A stretch of DNA of 64,000 bases from Chitinophaga polysaccharea (GCF_007829335.1 NZ_VIWO01000001.1:434001-498000); one strand, 5' to 3'. Shown: positions 17,912 to 26,929, counted from the first letter of the stretch. The notes: a model not told the origin generated them from the sequence alone. Numbers and translations are program-made.

Positions 17912-18589
17912 TTAGGGTTTCTGGGGAGAAAAGAAGGGTTTCAGGTAAAAAGGACTGAAATAAGCCAGATCAACGAACTGTTTTTTCTCGAACGCCTGCG
18001 CTGAAAGCAACGCCATATGCGCGGCATTTATCACATATTTTGCAAAAATAGCATTTTTAGGAGAAGATAACATCAATTCCCATTTGGGGCTACCATCTCC
18101 AAAGAAATAAATCTTCTTTTCGGCCAATGATGCTTCTAATAAATGAGGCTCCAGGATCATCGCCTGTGGTGCCATCACCTCCTGTAGCTGGGCATCATAG
18201 ATCGCCATGAATACCTCCTGTCTGCGGGCATCCAGCATCGGACAATACCAGGCAGCAGTATCTTTTACTTCTGCCAATAATCCCTGCGCCATCATCTGTA
18301 GCGTGGAAACCGCCAGCAGCGGCTTATTCCACGCATAGCATAATCCTTTGGCCGTAGCCACACCCACACGTAAACCCGTATACGAACCCGGACCCGCGCT
18401 CACCGCCACAGCATCCAGATCCTTTGCACTAATCCCCTGGTCCTTTAATATCTGTTGTACAAATAAGATCATTGCAGCAGCATGATCCTGTTGCTTTTCG
18501 TTTACCAGTGTCTGTACCTCTTGCCCATCGCGGGAAAGGCTTACCGAACCAATAGTAGTAGCGGTATCTATATTTAATATGAGTGCCAT
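17912..18589 (-). CDS. tsaB: tRNA threonylcarbamoyladenosine biosynthesis protein TsaB
   Basis: 225 residues. It shows the family start ILNIDTATTIGSVSL, the QDHAA stretch and the strongly conserved AGPGSYTGLRVGVATAKGL. TsaB is an inactive ASKHA-fold partner that stabilises TsaD in making t6A on ANN-decoding tRNAs. It sits 8 bp after the stop of the neighbouring dehydrogenase-like gene, so the two are likely co-transcribed. Confidence 0.94.
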   Translation of the reverse strand: MALILNIDTATTIGSVSLSRDGQEVQTLVNEKQQDHAAAMILFVQQILKDQGISAKDLDAVAVSAGPGSYTGLRVGVATAKGLCYAWNKPLLAVSTLQMMAQGLLAEVKDTAAWYCPMLDARRQEVFMAIYDAQLQEVMAPQAMILEPHLLEASLAEKKIYFFGDGSPKWELMLSSPKNAIFAKYVINAAHMALLSAQAFEKKQFVDLAYFSPFYLKPFFSPQKP

Positions 18590-18597
18590 GGAAAAAA

Positions 18598-19263
18598 TTA
18601 AATCGCTTCGTATGCTGTTTGCAGCGCCCCCGCTACGGCATAACGGTCATCGCCGGTAACATCGTGCACTGCTTTTAATACTTCATATACATGCCTGATC
18701 CCAATCCGCTCGCTCCACTCAAAAGGCCCATACGGATAATTGGTGCCTAAGCGCATGGAGATATCGATATCTTCCCGGGAAGCAATACCCTCTTCCAGCG
18801 CCAGGTAGGCTTCATTAATCATCATACATATTACCCTGGGAGTAACCATTCCGATAGCGTCCGCTACCAGGGCGTATTCCCAGCCCAACTCGTGCATAAT
18901 ATCATCTATTGTTTCCTGTTGCCCTTCGTCCATTACCGACACTTCTGTTACCGGCATGCCCACAAAACCAGGCAGAAAATTACAGCCCATAATATTAAAA
19001 CCTTGCTCAAACGCATACTGGTTCATAATTTCAGCCAGCGAGGTTTTTACCATTCCTGCCAGTACCGGCACCGCCGGGTTCTTTGCATATACCGCGGCAT
19101 GCTCAGGCCGGTCATCGAAAGTAAGATCCAGCACCAGGTCGAATACTTTCAACGATAAAACCTCTTCCAGGCTCGTTTTCCACTGTATTTCATGATGCTT
19201 GGCTATTCCCTTCTGCTGCAATTCTTCAAACCGTTGCGCATCTGCTATTACCAGGATATTCAT
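18598..19263 (-). CDS. 3-hydroxyacyl-CoA dehydrogenase-like protein, degenerate N-terminal half
   Basis: 221 residues, against about 285-300 for a full enzyme. The C-terminal domain is clear: PRVICMMINEAYLALEEGIASREDID followed by MRLGTNYPYGPFEWSERIG. The N-terminal part lacks a GxGxxG dinucleotide loop (it reads MNILVIADAQRFEEL), and the usual catalytic HFFNP is replaced by GCNFLPGF. It may bind acyl-CoA without normal dehydrogenase activity. It precedes tsaB in the same unit. Confidence 0.75.
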   Translation of the reverse strand: MNILVIADAQRFEELQQKGIAKHHEIQWKTSLEEVLSLKVFDLVLDLTFDDRPEHAAVYAKNPAVPVLAGMVKTSLAEIMNQYAFEQGFNIMGCNFLPGFVGMPVTEVSVMDEGQQETIDDIMHELGWEYALVADAIGMVTPRVICMMINEAYLALEEGIASREDIDISMRLGTNYPYGPFEWSERIGIRHVYEVLKAVHDVTGDDRYAVAGALQTAYEAI

Positions 19264-19326
19264 GCGTTAAATTTCGGCAAACCTAATAAAGAATCATTAA
19301 TTAACGTACATCTGTCCCTACAGACA

Positions 19327-19357
19327 TTTGTACGTTCTTATTTATTATTTACTTTCG
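19327..19357 (+). promoter_or_regulatory. Promoter of ridA, -33 TTTG and -7 TACTTTCG
   Basis: TTTG at 19327-19330, then 19 bp, then TACTTTCG at 19350-19357, one mismatch to TAnnTTTG. The box ends 5 bases before the ridA ATG, implying a leaderless message. Confidence 0.55.
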
Positions 19358-19362
19358 TTTCT

Positions 19363-19743
19363 ATGGAAAAGCAAATTATTAATACTCCCAATGCGCCCGC
19401 TCCTATCGGGCCTTATAACCAGTCTGTAAAAGTGGGAAATACCCTCTATGTATCCGGACAAATTCCGCTGGAACCAGCTTCAGGTAACCTGGTTACTTCA
19501 GGCATCTCAGATGAAACGCATCAGGCGATGAAAAACCTGGAAGCAGTACTTACTGCCGCCGGTATGAGTTTTCAAAACGTAGTTAAAACCACTATCTTCT
19601 TAACAGATATGCAAACTTTCCCACAGGTGAATGAAGCATATGGCAGCTATTTTACCAGCGACTTTCCAGCCCGGGAAACCGTTCAGGTAGCAGCCCTGCC
19701 TAAAGGCGTAAATGTGGAAATATCTGTAATAGCGGTAGACTAA
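19363..19743 (+). CDS. ridA: RidA family reactive intermediate deaminase
   Basis: 126 residues, the standard RidA length. It begins EKQIINTPNAPAPIGPYNQSV, shows LYVSGQIPL and MKNLEAVLTAAG, and has the substrate Arg in the PARETVQVAALPKG segment. RidA hydrolyses reactive enamine/imine products of PLP enzymes such as threonine dehydratase, protecting other PLP enzymes. The longer frame from 19192 runs antisense through the neighbouring gene's N-terminus and the promoter, so ATG 19363 is used. Confidence 0.95.
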   Translation: MEKQIINTPNAPAPIGPYNQSVKVGNTLYVSGQIPLEPASGNLVTSGISDETHQAMKNLEAVLTAAGMSFQNVVKTTIFLTDMQTFPQVNEAYGSYFTSDFPARETVQVAALPKGVNVEISVIAVD

Positions 19744-19745
19744 TA

Positions 19746-19838
19746 AAGCGAAAAGCAAAAAGCTATTATAGCGAATGATCAATGCAAATTTCTAATATCT
19801 GCAAAGCCCATCCCCTATAATAGCTTTTTGTTTTTCAC
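19746..19838. terminator. Long inverted repeat between converging ridA and L,D-transpeptidase genes
   Basis: A 16-bp perfect arm, CAAAAAGCTATTATAG, recurs inverted as CTATAATAGCTTTTTG, with weaker pairing outside it (AAAGCGAAAAG against TTTTTCACTTT). T runs follow on both strands, so it can end both genes. It shares its AAAAGCTATT edge and the flank TTTATGCTTTCAGC with the element at 60443-60555. Confidence 0.75.
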
Positions 19839-19853
19839 TTTATGCTTTCAGCG

Positions 19854-21524
19854 CTATTTGCCAAATAAGGTAGCCGCCAGCTTCTGGTCGTGGCCATATA
19901 CATCATCCCTGAAATTCAGCTGGCCATTGTGATCTACGAAGGCAGTGAAGTAAACAATAAATACCGGCACCTTATCTTTCACCGTCACAAATTTTTCTTT
20001 TCCGGCATTCATTAAGTCGTCTATCTTCTGGGAGGTCCAGGAAGAATCATCGCGCAGTAACCATTCTGCCAGATGTTTGGGCTCTGAAACCCTGATGCAG
20101 CCGTGGCTGAAAGAACGCTTGTTTTCTCCAAACAAATAACGTGCAGGGGTATCATGCAGGTAAATATTATACTCATTGGGAAACAGGAATTTCACCTTAC
20201 CCAGGGAGTTTTTGCCACCTGGCTTCTGACGTACCACATAAGGGAAATTTCCGCCGGAATACTTGCTGAAATTGATGGATCCGGGAGCCACCACCTTGCC
20301 GCTGGCGCCCACTATTTCCATATTCTGCCTGGCCAGGTAGCTGCCAGCGCCACGTTTTAAACCCGGTAATACTTCTTTGGACAAGATACCCGGAGGTACA
20401 TTCCAGTAGGGGCTAAACACGATATAACGCAGTTCTTTGGTAAATATCACAGTATTGGCCCCCGGCTTACCCACAACTACATTTGCACTCCAGGCCAATT
20501 TGCCTTTTTCATATGCATGCATTTTAAACTGCGGAATGTTTACCAGGATATAGTCTGTAGTTGGCTCTATAGGCACCCAGCGTAAACGCTCCATGTTCAG
20601 CAATATTTTCCGGATACGCTCTTCTACCGGCACATTCAGCGCATCGAGTACATTCTTATTGATAAGGCCATCTACTTTTATTCCCATCCGGTCCTGGAAA
20701 CCCCGAACTGCTGTGTCCAGCGCAGCAGTAAAGCGTTGGCTGCTATCCGTTCCGGGCAAATCGCCAAAGGCTTCCAGCCTGTATTTTACCTGGGCAATTA
20801 CTGCTGCTGAATCACCCTTTTTAAAGCTTTTAGCGCTTGTCCGGATAGAATCCCATTTATTACCTGTAGCTATTTTAGCCAGTTTTTTCAGCTGTTGACG
20901 CAGTAGAATATACTGGCTGTTTACCGGCTCATCGTCTTCAAAGGCATTATTCTTCTTGGCCACCATCGAGTCCAGCAGGCTTTCCATATCAATCTTCTTA
21001 CGTGGAATAAACCATTCCAGGTCCTTGGTAGAATCGGCAGTCAATCCACCCCATACCTTATTACCATAGGCAAAAAATTGTGCGGTGAGCATCATTTCTA
21101 TACGCGGAATGGCCGTATCGCCGGGCTTCAACCCCGAATCGCTTACCAGCATGGTATCCGTCAGCTGCTGCAGGTCGGGCGTCATCAGGCTACTGTCTTT
21201 AATTCCATAAGCAGCGTCATTTTTCATCATATTGATGAAGTTACCCGCTTGCTCTGTTAAACCGTTTTTATCGATCCAGGCATAATGAAAATCGCGTTTG
21301 CGATAAAAATTACGGATATATTCATCATAGGCATCATAGGAAGTATTGGCTGTCAGAAACTGGTTTACATAGTTGCTGTCAATCGTCTGATCAATATAGT
21401 CCTGCCTGGTATAGTGGGTGGTATCCCTGGTTTTTGTTTTCTTGCGGGTACCGTTCTGCTGCTGGCAGGCAGCGAAAATAATCAGGGACAATAAAACCAG
21501 TGAGGCGTAGAAACGTATAGTCAT
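19854..21524 (-). CDS. L,D-transpeptidase, YcbB-like lipoprotein
   Basis: 556 residues. The signal sequence ends LLSLIIFAAC, a lipobox. A scaffold region (about 60-240) is followed by a peptidoglycan-binding helix bundle (about 230-290, AVRGFQDRMGIKVDGLINKNVLDAL) and the YkuD catalytic domain (about 325-510) with HDTP and SHGCIRVS carrying the catalytic Cys. These enzymes make 3-3 cross-links in peptidoglycan. It is followed by a convergent terminator shared with ridA. Confidence 0.92.
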   Translation of the reverse strand: MTIRFYASLVLLSLIIFAACQQQNGTRKKTKTRDTTHYTRQDYIDQTIDSNYVNQFLTANTSYDAYDEYIRNFYRKRDFHYAWIDKNGLTEQAGNFINMMKNDAAYGIKDSSLMTPDLQQLTDTMLVSDSGLKPGDTAIPRIEMMLTAQFFAYGNKVWGGLTADSTKDLEWFIPRKKIDMESLLDSMVAKKNNAFEDDEPVNSQYILLRQQLKKLAKIATGNKWDSIRTSAKSFKKGDSAAVIAQVKYRLEAFGDLPGTDSSQRFTAALDTAVRGFQDRMGIKVDGLINKNVLDALNVPVEERIRKILLNMERLRWVPIEPTTDYILVNIPQFKMHAYEKGKLAWSANVVVGKPGANTVIFTKELRYIVFSPYWNVPPGILSKEVLPGLKRGAGSYLARQNMEIVGASGKVVAPGSINFSKYSGGNFPYVVRQKPGGKNSLGKVKFLFPNEYNIYLHDTPARYLFGENKRSFSHGCIRVSEPKHLAEWLLRDDSSWTSQKIDDLMNAGKEKFVTVKDKVPVFIVYFTAFVDHNGQLNFRDDVYGHDQKLAATLFGK

Positions 21525-21639
21525 ATGCGTAATGGATGTATATTTTATTTACTTTAAAACAATCATGACAATAATATCAATGGGGATAATAGGGTAAATG
21601 TATGAAATATATGGTTTTAGAGGCGCAGTATACAAAATG

Positions 21640-21699
21640 ATAAAGCTATTAAACGAATCACCCCCGCGGTTGCGGGGGTGATTCGTTTAATAGCTTTAT
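21640..21699 (-). terminator. Perfect 28-bp hairpin terminating rng
   Basis: Arms 21640-21667 and 21672-21699 are perfect inverted copies around the loop GGTT, with a C5GC/GCG5 core and AAAGCTATT/AATAGCTTT edges. It lies 14 bp beyond the rng stop. The edges match the other two long inverted repeats in the window. Confidence 0.85.
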
Positions 21700-21712
21700 A
21701 GGTTCCTTTTCC

Positions 21713-23263
21713 TTACAATTTTATTTCTTCATCGTTGGCGTCGAAAAAGCGATATTCAGTAAGATGGTAGTTAGCATCTGCTTTTAATTTGATCCATTTT
21801 TTATACTGGAAGTACCATTTCCATTGTTTGGATCCCAGGAATCCCTTAGTCAGGTAAGCATGTAGTATAGGATGTACGCGGATGGTGAGTCCTTTATGCT
21901 GGTGATTCAGCAGGTATTGCAGATTTTTTTCAATGTCTTCAAGAATCAGCATGGAGGCACCGATTTTACCTGTTCCCCGGCAGGTAGGGCAATCTTCCGC
22001 AACAGATATCGTGATCTCAGGTTTTACCCGCTGGCGGGTAATCTGCATGAGGCCAAATTTCGATATGGGTAAGATGGTATGTTTAGCCCGGTCTTGCGCC
22101 ATGAATTTTTCCATGGCTTCAAAGATGGCTTTTTTGTTTTCTGGCAGTTTCATATCAATGAAATCAATGATAATGATACCGCCGAGGTCTCTCAGTCTCA
22201 GTTGCCGGGCAATTTCTGCGGCGGCTTCCAGGTTGGAGGCGAGGGCATTTTGTTCCTGGTTATTACTGGAGCTCTTATAGCCGCTGTTTACGTCTACTAC
22301 GTGCAGGGCTTCAGTGGCTTCAATAATGAGGTATACGCCGCTATCGAGGTTAACGGTTTTACCGAAGGAGGCTTTCACCTGCCGGGTAATGCCGAAATTG
22401 TCGAAAATGGGCGATCCGTTATTATAGTAGTTAACGATATCAGACTTTTCCGGAGCAATTTTCTGGATATATGTTTTAGCGTCTGTATATATGTTTTTAT
22501 CGTTGACTACGATACGGTTAAAGCTCTCGTTGAGCAGATCGCGGAGAATACTGGTTGTTTTGGTTTGTTCACTGAGAATCTTCTGCGGAGCCTGGCCGCC
22601 ATTGAGATTAGCCTGGATATTTTTCCAGGTTTGAACGAGGGTAGTCAGGTCTTCGTGTAATTCTGCTGTTTTCTTTCCTTCAGCGGCGGTGCGGACAATT
22701 ACGCCAAAGTTGGGCGTTTTGATCGCTTCCACTATTTTCTGCAGCCTTTTTCTTTCTTCGGAAGAGTGGATTTTCTTTGAAACCGCAACAATATCATTAA
22801 AGGGTGTTAACACGATAAATCTTCCGGGTAAAGAGATTTCGCAGCTAAGACGTGGGCCTTTAGAAGAAATGGGTTCTTTCAGAATTTGTACGAGGATATT
22901 GGGTTTTCCGCCCAGTACGTCCGTAATCTTACCGGTCTTTACTATTTCCGGTTCATTTTTAAATTTAGTGAAGTCAAAACCATCGGGCGTTTTATCGCTG
23001 ATGGCCATGGCGGTAAATTTAAGAATAGAGCGGATATAGGGGCTTAGATCCGTATAATGTAAAAAGGCATCTTTTTCGAAGCCTACGTCGACAAATGCAG
23101 CATTTAAGCCGGGTATCAGCTTTTTTACTTTACCCAGGTACAAATCGCCTACTGCGAAGTTAGGATTGCCACTTTCGTGATGTAATTCAACTAGCTTCTT
23201 ATCTTCCAGTAACGCAATTTCCACCCCTGTGGGAGCCGCATTTATAATAAGTTCCTTATTCAA
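21713..23263 (-). CDS. rng: Ribonuclease G/E family endoribonuclease
   Basis: 516 residues. An S1-like RNA-binding domain lies at about 35-120 (NFAVGDLYLGKVKKLIPGLNAAFVDVGFEKDAFLHYTDL). The catalytic core follows, with the Mg-binding Asp in DVNSGY and in IIIIDFIDM, and a zinc-link CPTCRGTGK near residue 425. The length fits RNase G; the long RNase E scaffold tail is absent. In Bacteroidota a single such enzyme does both jobs of rRNA processing and mRNA decay. Upstream genes on the same strand are an HU protein, a TPR protein and a 31-residue basic protein, a conserved neighbourhood. Confidence 0.93.
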   Translation of the reverse strand: MNKELIINAAPTGVEIALLEDKKLVELHHESGNPNFAVGDLYLGKVKKLIPGLNAAFVDVGFEKDAFLHYTDLSPYIRSILKFTAMAISDKTPDGFDFTKFKNEPEIVKTGKITDVLGGKPNILVQILKEPISSKGPRLSCEISLPGRFIVLTPFNDIVAVSKKIHSSEERKRLQKIVEAIKTPNFGVIVRTAAEGKKTAELHEDLTTLVQTWKNIQANLNGGQAPQKILSEQTKTTSILRDLLNESFNRIVVNDKNIYTDAKTYIQKIAPEKSDIVNYYNNGSPIFDNFGITRQVKASFGKTVNLDSGVYLIIEATEALHVVDVNSGYKSSSNNQEQNALASNLEAAAEIARQLRLRDLGGIIIIDFIDMKLPENKKAIFEAMEKFMAQDRAKHTILPISKFGLMQITRQRVKPEITISVAEDCPTCRGTGKIGASMLILEDIEKNLQYLLNHQHKGLTIRVHPILHAYLTKGFLGSKQWKWYFQYKKWIKLKADANYHLTEYRFFDANDEEIKL

Positions 23264-23585
23264 GCGTCCAAAATTTTAACCTTTAAAACTTCACCTTTAT
23301 GTTATGCACACGGCTATTAAGAACAGCTTACTGCATACCAAAACAATAGCTCACCATAAAGTTAGCGTATTTCTTCACGTTCGTGATGATGGATTGCTTA
23401 AGGGTTCAGCGATCACTGCAGGCAATGTCCGGAGAGTTCAATTGCGGGATCTATGGAAACAACCTGCATGACTATAGCAATTTAAGAAGTAAATGCTAGA
23501 ATCATGCAGGATATATGAAAATTTTTATCCGACCACCGCGCCGGGAAAATACCTGATTAGTATAAATGGCGGGAAACTGGAGTAA
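23264..23585 (-). other. 322-bp gap upstream of rng with a long hairpin
   Basis: No credible coding frame. The main feature is an imperfect hairpin: CCTGCATGA at 23463-23471 pairs with TCATGCAGG at 23502-23510, with a further TAGCA/TGCTA pairing inside. It has no T tract on either strand, so it is more likely a leader structure than a terminator. If rng is read from an upstream promoter this would be its 5' untranslated region. Confidence 0.5.
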
Positions 23586-23681
23586 TTATTTCTTCTTACT
23601 TTTATGCCGGTTCTTTCTCAGTCTTTTTTTACGCTTGTGAGTGGCAATTTTATGTCTTTTTCTTTTCTTACCGCAAGGCAT
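23586..23681 (-). CDS. Very small basic protein, AURKAIP1/COX24 (DUF1713) type
   Basis: 31 residues starting MPCGKKRKRHKIATHKRKKR and ending in KSKKK; 19 of the 31 are Lys or Arg. It matches the short Bacteroidota proteins with the AURKAIP1/COX24 domain, whose mitochondrial relative mS38 is a small-subunit ribosomal protein. A ribosomal role is therefore likely but inferred. It lies between the TPR gene and rng, 35 bp after the TPR stop. It is too short for normal gene finders. Confidence 0.85.
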   Translation of the reverse strand: MPCGKKRKRHKIATHKRKKRLRKNRHKSKKK

Positions 23682-23716
23682 ACGCTGATACGTTTTTAAA
23701 TGATTGAAAAATAATA

Positions 23717-24559
23717 TTATTTAATGCTCTTAATGTAGCTATCTACTTCCTTCTTCAGTTCCGGATCATTCATGAATTGCTTGCTTTTTTCAAACAATTC
23801 AATGGCTTTTTGCTTATCTCCTTTACTTCTATACGATTCCGCCAATACAAATAACACTTTTGCATTATCGGGATGCGCTTTCAGTACCCCTTCCAGTCTT
23901 TCGATAGCTTTGTCGTACTGACCTGATGTAATGGCCAGATTAGCTAATGTAACCTGTGCATCTATGTTATCAGGATGAGCAGCAACGACTTCCCTCAGCT
24001 TGGCTACTCCTGTCATAGGTTCACCGGTATTCATATATACCATGGCCTGTGATATTTTCAGCGTGTCGTTAGCTGGGTTCAGCTGTATGGCCTGATCAAA
24101 CAAAGCAATTGCCTGCCCGGCCTCCCATTTTGCAATACGCGGATCTTCTGCGTGTTGCAAGTGGGCTAAAAATAAATTGGCTGCAAAGGTGAGGCTTTTT
24201 TCGGAATTTTCCAACTTAGCGGCTTCGCCAAGATAATATGCGGCTACGGGGAGCTGATTCAAACTGTCCCATGTGCTGTACAATTGCTGGTATGCAGCAA
24301 TCTTCTGGGTTTTTACATCCCCACGAACAACATTGGTTTCAATCGTATTAACCTGTAAAAGTTTGTCAGCAGGAATTTTCCCCTTTGCTATAGCCAGCAG
24401 TTCAGAGAAGGCAATAGGTTCCACATCCTGACCACCCTGCATAGGGGCAGCAGATGACATAGGTTTCTTTTCTGACCGGGGCACAGTACGGCCAAAGGCG
24501 AATAATATCACCAATAGTGCTACCGCAGCACCCACCAGAAGAACTTGTGATTTTTGCAT
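23717..24559 (-). CDS. Tetratricopeptide repeat protein with N-terminal membrane anchor
   Basis: 280 residues. A single N-terminal membrane segment (VLLVGAAVALLVILFAFG) is followed by a linker and at least three TPR units in the C-terminal half, ending KAIELFEKSKQFMNDPELKKEVDSYI. It probably acts as a protein-binding scaffold on the outer face of the inner membrane. It sits 24 bp after the HU gene stop and ahead of the small basic protein and rng; this order recurs in Bacteroidota. Confidence 0.85.
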   Translation of the reverse strand: MQKSQVLLVGAAVALLVILFAFGRTVPRSEKKPMSSAAPMQGGQDVEPIAFSELLAIAKGKIPADKLLQVNTIETNVVRGDVKTQKIAAYQQLYSTWDSLNQLPVAAYYLGEAAKLENSEKSLTFAANLFLAHLQHAEDPRIAKWEAGQAIALFDQAIQLNPANDTLKISQAMVYMNTGEPMTGVAKLREVVAAHPDNIDAQVTLANLAITSGQYDKAIERLEGVLKAHPDNAKVLFVLAESYRSKGDKQKAIELFEKSKQFMNDPELKKEVDSYIKSIK

Positions 24560-24583
24560 CGCCTAAAATATTAGGCTGCAAAA

Positions 24584-24871
24584 CTAAGAACTTTTGAGCT
24601 TCTTTACCTCAGCAACAAATTCTTTCGAAGGTTTGAATGCCGGAATAAAATGCTCGGGGATCTCCACAGCCACGTTCTTCTTGATGTTACGCCCAATCTT
24701 GGCGGCCCTTTTCTTTGTGATAAAGCTACCAAAGCCACGGATATAAATATGTTCTCCGTTAGCAAGTGCTTCTTTCACCTCTTTGAACATGGCCTCAAGA
24801 GTGACTAACACATCTACTTTGGGGATGCCGGTTTTTTCAGCAATGTTGTTTATTAAATCAGCTTTTCTCAT
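24584..24871 (-). CDS. HU-family DNA-binding protein
   Basis: 95 residues, standard HU/IHF length. Typical stretches are MRKADLINNIAEKTGI, VLVTLEAMFKEVKEALANGEHIYIRGFGSF and the beta-arm region AKIGRNIKKNVAVEIPEHFIPAFKPSKEF. It bends and compacts DNA. First gene of the minus-strand group ending at rng, with a promoter box 28 bp upstream. Confidence 0.93.
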   Translation of the reverse strand: MRKADLINNIAEKTGIPKVDVLVTLEAMFKEVKEALANGEHIYIRGFGSFITKKRAAKIGRNIKKNVAVEIPEHFIPAFKPSKEFVAEVKKLKSS

Positions 24872-24898
24872 ATGAAAGCGAGAGGATTACTTTACTCT

Positions 24899-24906
24899 CA
24901 AAGTTA
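24899..24906 (-). promoter_or_regulatory. -7 box TAACTTTG of the HU gene
   Basis: Perfect TAnnTTTG on the minus strand, 28 bp before the HU ATG. Confidence 0.6.
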
Positions 24907-25090
24907 ATTTAAAAATTCTAATTGCTGAATTTTAAGCAAATAAATTTTATCATTTTTTCTTATAAATGGTATTGGCGATAATTTATATTTATTTGCAGGC
25001 CCGGAAATGGGTATCTGTTGTACCTTATAGGGTTTTGTACAGCATTTGCCATATCAATATACTAAATAATTTTATTAAAATAATATATAA

Positions 25091-26164
25091 ATGATATCAG
25101 ACCGTCATTTTTTTACCGAAAAATTACTGGAATGGAACCGGGACACCAATACCCGCAGCATGCCCTGGAAAGGTGAAAAAAATCCATATAAGATCTGGCT
25201 ATCGGAAATTATTCTCCAGCAAACCCGCGTGGAACAAGGCTGGCCGTACTATGAACGGTTTATTCAACACTACCCCACTGTTAAAAAACTGGCCGCCGCT
25301 CCCGATGAGGAAGTATTCCGCCTCTGGCAGGGCCTCGGCTACTACGCCCGCTGTAAAAATATGCTCGCGGCCGCCCGCCAAATTACCAACATCCACGAAG
25401 GAAAATTCCCTGATCAATACGATCAAATCAAAGCACTCAAAGGCATTGGCCCCTATACCGCCGCTGCCATCGCCTCCTTTGCCTTCCATCTCCCCTACGC
25501 CGTACTGGATGGTAATGTGTTCAGAGTGCTGGCCCGCTACTTCGGCATAGATACACCGATCGACAGCACCGCCGGCAAAAAACAATTTGATACCCTGGCA
25601 CAGGAACTGCTCCCCAAAACACATTCCGCCGAATACAACCAGAGCATCATGGACTTTGGAGCAGTTGTATGCAAGCCACAGCAGCCCAGCTGCGATGATT
25701 GCCCCCTTCGCAAAAAATGCGTAGCACACCATCAGCAATTAATTTCTCTTCTCCCGGTAAAAACAAAAAAATTACAGATCAAAAAAAGATATTTTAATTA
25801 CCTCCTGCTTCATTACGGGAATGATATTTTTATCCGGAAAAGAACTGGTAATGATATCTGGCAGAATTTGCACGAGTTCATCCTTATTGAAACTCCTGGC
25901 CCTTCAGATGCTGCTACCATTCAATCGTCACCCACCTTTAAAACCATATTAGGCAACATACCTTTCGAATTGGAAGGGGTGTCTGCCCCGCTTAAACAAC
26001 AACTCACCCATCAAACTATTCATAGTCAGTTCATCAGCCTGTCGGTAAAGCAACGGCCCGATCTGCCGGACTATACGCTGGTACCACGAAACAGCCTGCA
26101 CAAATATGCGTTTCCCAAAACCATTACTGCTTTCCTGGAAAGCCACCACCTCCAATTATTTTAA
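25091..26164 (+). CDS. mutY: A/G-specific adenine glycosylase
   Basis: 357 residues. The catalytic Glu is in LSEIILQQTRVEQG, the helix-hairpin-helix is LKGIGPYTAAAIASFAF followed by the Asp in VLDGNVFRV, and the 4Fe-4S ligands are C-x6-C-x2-C-x5-C (CKPQQPSCDDCPLRKKC). The C-terminal NUDIX-like domain recognises 8-oxoG. MutY removes adenine opposite 8-oxoguanine. First gene of the mutY-ssb-gldE-gldD group, a conserved Bacteroidota order. Confidence 0.95.
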   Translation: MISDRHFFTEKLLEWNRDTNTRSMPWKGEKNPYKIWLSEIILQQTRVEQGWPYYERFIQHYPTVKKLAAAPDEEVFRLWQGLGYYARCKNMLAAARQITNIHEGKFPDQYDQIKALKGIGPYTAAAIASFAFHLPYAVLDGNVFRVLARYFGIDTPIDSTAGKKQFDTLAQELLPKTHSAEYNQSIMDFGAVVCKPQQPSCDDCPLRKKCVAHHQQLISLLPVKTKKLQIKKRYFNYLLLHYGNDIFIRKRTGNDIWQNLHEFILIETPGPSDAATIQSSPTFKTILGNIPFELEGVSAPLKQQLTHQTIHSQFISLSVKQRPDLPDYTLVPRNSLHKYAFPKTITAFLESHHLQLF

Positions 26165-26362
26165 CCAACACGCATAGAGATAAAAAATATACATTAAACA
26201 TTCAATCACTTCTACAATAGCCCATAATAATAAAATCCGGCTCCATCCGCTGCCAGTAAGAAATTTTTAGGTATCGATTGGAAAAAAATATTAACTTTAA
26301 GAAGGTTGTTTATTTATCGAAGAAGAACTCTTTAACAATAGACTAAAAAAAAACCTACAACT

Positions 26363-26821
26363 ATGAGAGGTGTTAATAAAGTAATCCTGATAGGCAATTT
26401 GGGCAGAGATCCGGATGTACAGTTTCTGGAAGGGAATATCGCAGTAGCCAAATTTTCGCTGGCCACTACTGAAACATTTAAAGACAGAGCAGGCAAGCTC
26501 ATATCACAAACAGAATGGCATACGGTAGTGCTATGGCGTGGACTGGCCGAATTAGCGCAGAAATACCTGCACAAGGGCAGCCTGGTTTACATCGAAGGTC
26601 GTTTGCGTACCCGCAGCTGGGAAGACAAAGAAGGCAATAAAAAATTTGCTACCGAAGTTGTAGGAGATAACCTGGTTATGCTGGATAAACGCATGGACCT
26701 CAACAACCAAGATCACCCCATACCTCACCATAGCAGCAGCGGTTCCGGTGCGGGCGACAATTTCCCTGGAATGGAAATTCCCCCCTCCCTGAATGAACCC
26801 GCAGATGATCTGCCGTTTTAG
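26363..26821 (+). CDS. ssb: Single-stranded DNA-binding protein
   Basis: 152 residues. The OB fold begins MRGVNKVILIGNLGRDPDVQ and includes ETEWHTVVLW-like sequence and YIEGRLRTRSWEDKEG. A Gly/Ser/Pro-rich linker leads to the acidic tip DDLPF that binds partner proteins. Located between mutY and gldE. Confidence 0.95.
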   Translation: MRGVNKVILIGNLGRDPDVQFLEGNIAVAKFSLATTETFKDRAGKLISQTEWHTVVLWRGLAELAQKYLHKGSLVYIEGRLRTRSWEDKEGNKKFATEVVGDNLVMLDKRMDLNNQDHPIPHHSSSGSGAGDNFPGMEIPPSLNEPADDLPF

Positions 26822-26875
26822 TTGCAAAAAAATATTAAGTTTTTAATGTACGTAATCCCATATAGGGACATTACT

Positions 26876-26883
26876 TATATTTG
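26876..26883 (+). promoter_or_regulatory. -7 box TATATTTG upstream of gldE
   Basis: Perfect TAnnTTTG match 47 bp before the proposed gldE start. Confidence 0.55.
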
Positions 26884-26929
26884 CGTGCAGGGAAAGCAAT
26901 TCCGTGAATTACTTTCCCCTTATTTTTGA

